Source: CAINVV01 sp037140615 (GTDB taxonomy: Bacteria > Bacteroidota > Bacteroidia > Bacteroidales > Prolixibacteraceae). From it: 7,554 bases of DNA. Below, piece by piece: positions 6,083 to 7,554 of this stretch (positions within the stretch are counted from its first letter, which is position 1; every line of letters begins with the position of its first letter). The stretch covers positions 1-7,554 of the forward strand of contig JBAXED010000152.1 in assembly GCA_037140615.1 (NCBI GenBank). Direction: 5' to 3'. Position numbers and translations under genes: made by a program. Under the pieces are notes generated by a model that saw only the letters and a list, made by a program, of their open reading frames with translations, was not told where the DNA came from and made no database searches.

Positions 6083-6109
6083 TTGTACCTATTGTTGTTT
6101 GTACTTTTG
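6083..6109 (+). promoter_or_regulatory. Candidate promoter for the PorP/SprF gene
   Basis: TACTTTTG at 6102-6109 matches the Bacteroidota -7 consensus TAnnTTTG. A TTG at 6083-6085 could be the -33 element, but the 16-bp spacing is shorter than the usual 19 or so. Transcription from here would leave a leader of about 135 nt before the ATG at 6252, long enough to contain the hairpin at 6163-6188. Confidence 0.4.
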
Positions 6110-6162
6110 TAAATGTAACATATTAAATTTTAAACACTTATAAAACAAATATATCTGATTGC

Positions 6163-6188
6163 ATTTGGGGGTTCTAAAATCTCCAAAT
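6163..6188 (+). promoter_or_regulatory. Leader hairpin upstream of the PorP/SprF gene
   Basis: ATTTGGGG (6163-6170) pairs with CTCCAAAT (6181-6188) through eight pairs, one of them G-U, around the 10-nt loop GTTCTAAAAT. It lies 63 bp before the chosen start codon and has no T-run after it, so it does not look like a terminator. It could be a 5' mRNA stabiliser or a regulatory element. The structure is seen in the sequence, and the function is inference. Confidence 0.35.
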
Positions 6189-6251
6189 AGATACCAAAAA
6201 CATATTATTCTTCATTTTACTATTAAAAAGGACTCCCTTAACCTTTTGAAT

Positions 6252-7199
6252 ATGAAAATACCTCCCTTTTGTCGGCCGGTGCTACTACCGGCAGTGGTTT
6301 TGATTCTGCTTTCTGGTTACTCAAAATCTGTGAAATCACAGCAAGATCCCATCTACACCCAGTATCTGACCAATTTACTGTCTATTCAACCAGCCTACGC
6401 CGGCATTTCGGGCGTTCTAACTATTTCAGCATTGTCACGCGCTCAATGGGTGGGTTGGGAAGGAGCACCAAATTCCAATACATTTACGATGCACCTTCCG
6501 ATGAAGTCCTTCAACGTCGGACTTGGTCTTTCAATTGTGAACGACAAATGGGGCCCAATCCTGCAAAACGGGGTGTATGCCGATTATGCTTACAGGATAC
6601 TTCTCAAGCCCCGACAGTATTTGGCTTTGGGTATCAAAGCCGGATTTAACACCTATCACGCCAGGTTTACAGATCTTGAACTGAATGATCCGCTTGATCC
6701 TTCCTTTGCTCAGAATGTGAATTTTAAAATGTTGCCTAACGTCGGATTCGGCGCACTATGGCACAGCGATATATTTTTCATCGGTGTTTCTATGCCGAAA
6801 TTGTTTAAAAACAATATCGTCGACGACTCAGATAAAAAAGTGTATCGTGAGGTGCTTCACCTTTATGCCATGGGCGGATATGTCTTTTTTATATCCGATA
6901 ATGTTAAACTTAAACCTACCTTTCTTTTCAGATGGAGCGAACAAACTCCATCATACGTAGACCTGGCAGGTAACATTCTGCTTTACGATAAAGTATGGTT
7001 TGGGGCAACTTACAGAGTTAAAAACTCCTATGCACTTTCCTTCCAATTCAATGTCAATTCTCAGCTGCGGTTTGGATACTCCTTCGATTTGACCTCTTTT
7101 CACCAGAATATGATCAATTCAGGAACCCATGAGTTCACCATCAATTATGAGTTCCAAAGCACCCGGAGAAACAAGAGATACGCAGCGAGGTATTTTTAG
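6252..7199 (+). CDS. PorP/SprF-family type IX secretion outer-membrane protein
   Basis: This 315-residue protein belongs to the PorP/SprF family, integral outer-membrane beta-barrels that work with the Bacteroidota type IX secretion and gliding machinery, often as anchors or partners for specific surface proteins. Evidence is the signal peptide (about residues 1-28, hydrophobic core LLPAVVLILLSG) and the family hallmark straight after cleavage: QQDPIYTQYLTNLLSIQPAYAG (residues 30-51) in two parts, QDPxYTQY and QPAYAG. Regularly alternating beta strands follow, and the C terminus is ARYF, a frequent ending in this family. The ATG at 6252 is preferred because it begins the signal peptide. A TTG at 6159 would add 31 residues and bury it. 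No porKLMN operon or large CTD-bearing adhesin lies beside it here, so its partner is unknown and it may be one of several paralogues. Confidence 0.9.
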   Translation: MKIPPFCRPVLLPAVVLILLSGYSKSVKSQQDPIYTQYLTNLLSIQPAYAGISGVLTISALSRAQWVGWEGAPNSNTFTMHLPMKSFNVGLGLSIVNDKWGPILQNGVYADYAYRILLKPRQYLALGIKAGFNTYHARFTDLELNDPLDPSFAQNVNFKMLPNVGFGALWHSDIFFIGVSMPKLFKNNIVDDSDKKVYREVLHLYAMGGYVFFISDNVKLKPTFLFRWSEQTPSYVDLAGNILLYDKVWFGATYRVKNSYALSFQFNVNSQLRFGYSFDLTSFHQNMINSGTHEFTINYEFQSTRRNKRYAARYF

Positions 7200-7410
7200 C
7201 TTTAGACCTAACCAATTGTGAATACACTCCCCTGAATTTCTTTTTCTGAAAATAAAGGGGTAACTTATGTATCGAAAGGGACATTAAACTAGTCTTTTTC
7301 AATCTTCATCACTGAATTCCGAACCAATACCTTCCATACGGGAGATTCCCTAATCTTTTCCTTTTAATAACCCTTAATATAGGTACTTATGTCCATTAAT
7401 AAATTTGTTT
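7200..7410. other. AT-rich non-coding stretch after the PorP/SprF gene
   Basis: No credible reading frame is seen on either strand. The only notable structure is a weak inverted repeat, CCCCT at 7229-7233 with AGGGG at 7256-7260, enclosing TTTC/GAAA. It could be the 3' hairpin of the preceding transcript, but no T-run follows. GC in 7301-7410 is about 32%, and the stretch ends where the GC-rich segment begins. Confidence 0.6.
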
Positions 7411-7414
7411 AGAA

Positions 7415-7483
7415 GGCCGCACCGGATTACTTGCCCCTGCCATGTCCCTCAAGAACCTGCGGGTTGGGCTCACCGATGCGGCC
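7415..7483. repeat. Inverted repeat in the GC-rich right end
   Basis: GGCCGCACCGG at 7415-7425 and CCGATGCGGCC at 7473-7483 are inverted copies matching at 10 of 11 positions, separated by 47 bases. Inside, GCCC (7433-7436) can pair with GGGC (7466-7469) and AACC (7454-7457) with GGTT (7462-7465), so a nested fold is possible on either strand. A second pair, CCTTATG (7520-7526) and CATAAGG (7543-7549), lies further right. These could be a structured RNA, the edge of a mobile element, or chance within coding sequence. Confidence 0.5.
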
Positions 7484-7552
7484 AAAGAGTTGGAGAAGAT
7501 CCTGCTTAGAAGGAGCCCACCTTATGTGTTTACGTAGTGCATCATAAGGAAA
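7427..7552 (-). CDS. Possible 3' end of an unidentified gene entering from the right
   Basis: On the minus strand a frame is open from the right edge for 41 codons and ends at TAA (7427-7429). The predicted tail contains LRKHIRWAPSKQDLLQLFGR and ends GHGRGK. The composition looks protein-like, with a basic C terminus, but I do not recognise the family. The opposite strand is also open in the same codon register: an ATG at 7442 would give 32 residues ending at 7537. In-register antisense frames tend to stay open together, so probably only one is real. I favour the minus frame because it needs no start here and has less skewed third positions. The segment is about 59% GC, unlike the flanking 32%, and could be horizontally acquired. 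Confidence 0.35.
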   Translation of the reverse strand, partial: FPYDALRKHIRWAPSKQDLLQLFGRIGEPNPQVLEGHGRGK

Positions 7553-7554
7553 AA

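Noticed and set aside
5961..6158. FMN riboswitch upstream of riboflavin synthase
   Set aside because: The conserved RFN-element core segments are not seen on the minus strand, and the probable leader is too short.
6159..6251. TTG start adding 31 residues to the PorP/SprF protein
   Set aside because: It would place a polar stretch before the signal peptide and runs through the leader hairpin. The ATG at 6252 fits export.
6269..6649. 126-codon plus-strand open frame inside the PorP/SprF gene
   Set aside because: It overlaps a recognised gene in another frame and lacks any family features.
7229..7260. Intrinsic terminator after the PorP/SprF gene
   Set aside because: The stem is only five pairs at its base with weak inner pairing, and no T-run follows. 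It is mentioned within the non-coding entry instead.
7442..7537. Plus-strand 32-residue small ORF beginning MSLKNLRVGL
   Set aside because: It is in exact codon register with the open minus-strand frame, so openness alone is not evidence. No leader or family support was seen. It is kept only as an alternative in the entry at 7427-7552.

Overview
This window looks like a chromosomal segment of a Bacteroidota bacterium, probably Bacteroidales or Marinilabiliales-like. The main reasons are a PorP/SprF-family outer-membrane protein of the type IX secretion/gliding system, a protein joining an HU-CCDC81-type domain to a SPOR domain, moderate to low GC, and TAnnTTTG-type -7 boxes upstream of several genes in place of clear Shine-Dalgarno sites. 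No rRNA, tRNA, CRISPR array or complete insertion sequence was seen.

Layout from left to right: (1) Positions 1-54 are six perfect copies of a 9-bp tandem repeat running off the left edge, followed by a small secreted protein of unknown function (81-449, +). (2) Convergent to it, with a 2-bp gap, are two sugar-nucleotide genes on the minus strand: galE (2785-1757) and, downstream, rfbB (1504-452). The 252-bp gap between them holds a composite repeat: a degenerate array with an 8-bp period that begins at the galE stop codon, a near-perfect 20-bp palindrome, and an oppositely oriented purine tract. (3) Divergent from galE is a membrane protein with an N-terminal HU-CCDC81-type region, one transmembrane helix and a C-terminal SPOR domain (2953-4029, +). 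(4) Abutting it tail to tail with no intervening base is a secreted M19 zinc dipeptidase (5259-4030, -), with riboflavin synthase alpha chain (5960-5355, -) upstream of it on the same strand. A strong imperfect hairpin lies across the riboflavin synthase stop codon. (5) Divergent from riboflavin synthase is the PorP/SprF-like protein (6252-7199, +), with a leader that can form a hairpin. (6) Positions 7200-7410 are AT-rich and appear gene-free. Composition then changes sharply at about 7411 (about 32% GC in 7301-7410, about 59% in 7411-7520). The GC-rich end carries inverted repeats and probably the 3' end of an unidentified minus-strand gene entering from the right.

Functionally this is mostly a housekeeping and cell-envelope neighbourhood. 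GalE and RfbB supply UDP-galactose and dTDP-4-keto-6-deoxyglucose for surface polysaccharide. The SPOR protein probably acts at septal peptidoglycan, the dipeptidase acts on exported or periplasmic dipeptides, and PorP/SprF is an outer-membrane component linked to type IX secretion. The genes are not one pathway. I found no complete new system. The parts least explained by known gene content are the composite repeat between galE and rfbB, the 9-bp array at the left edge, and the GC-rich segment at the right edge.
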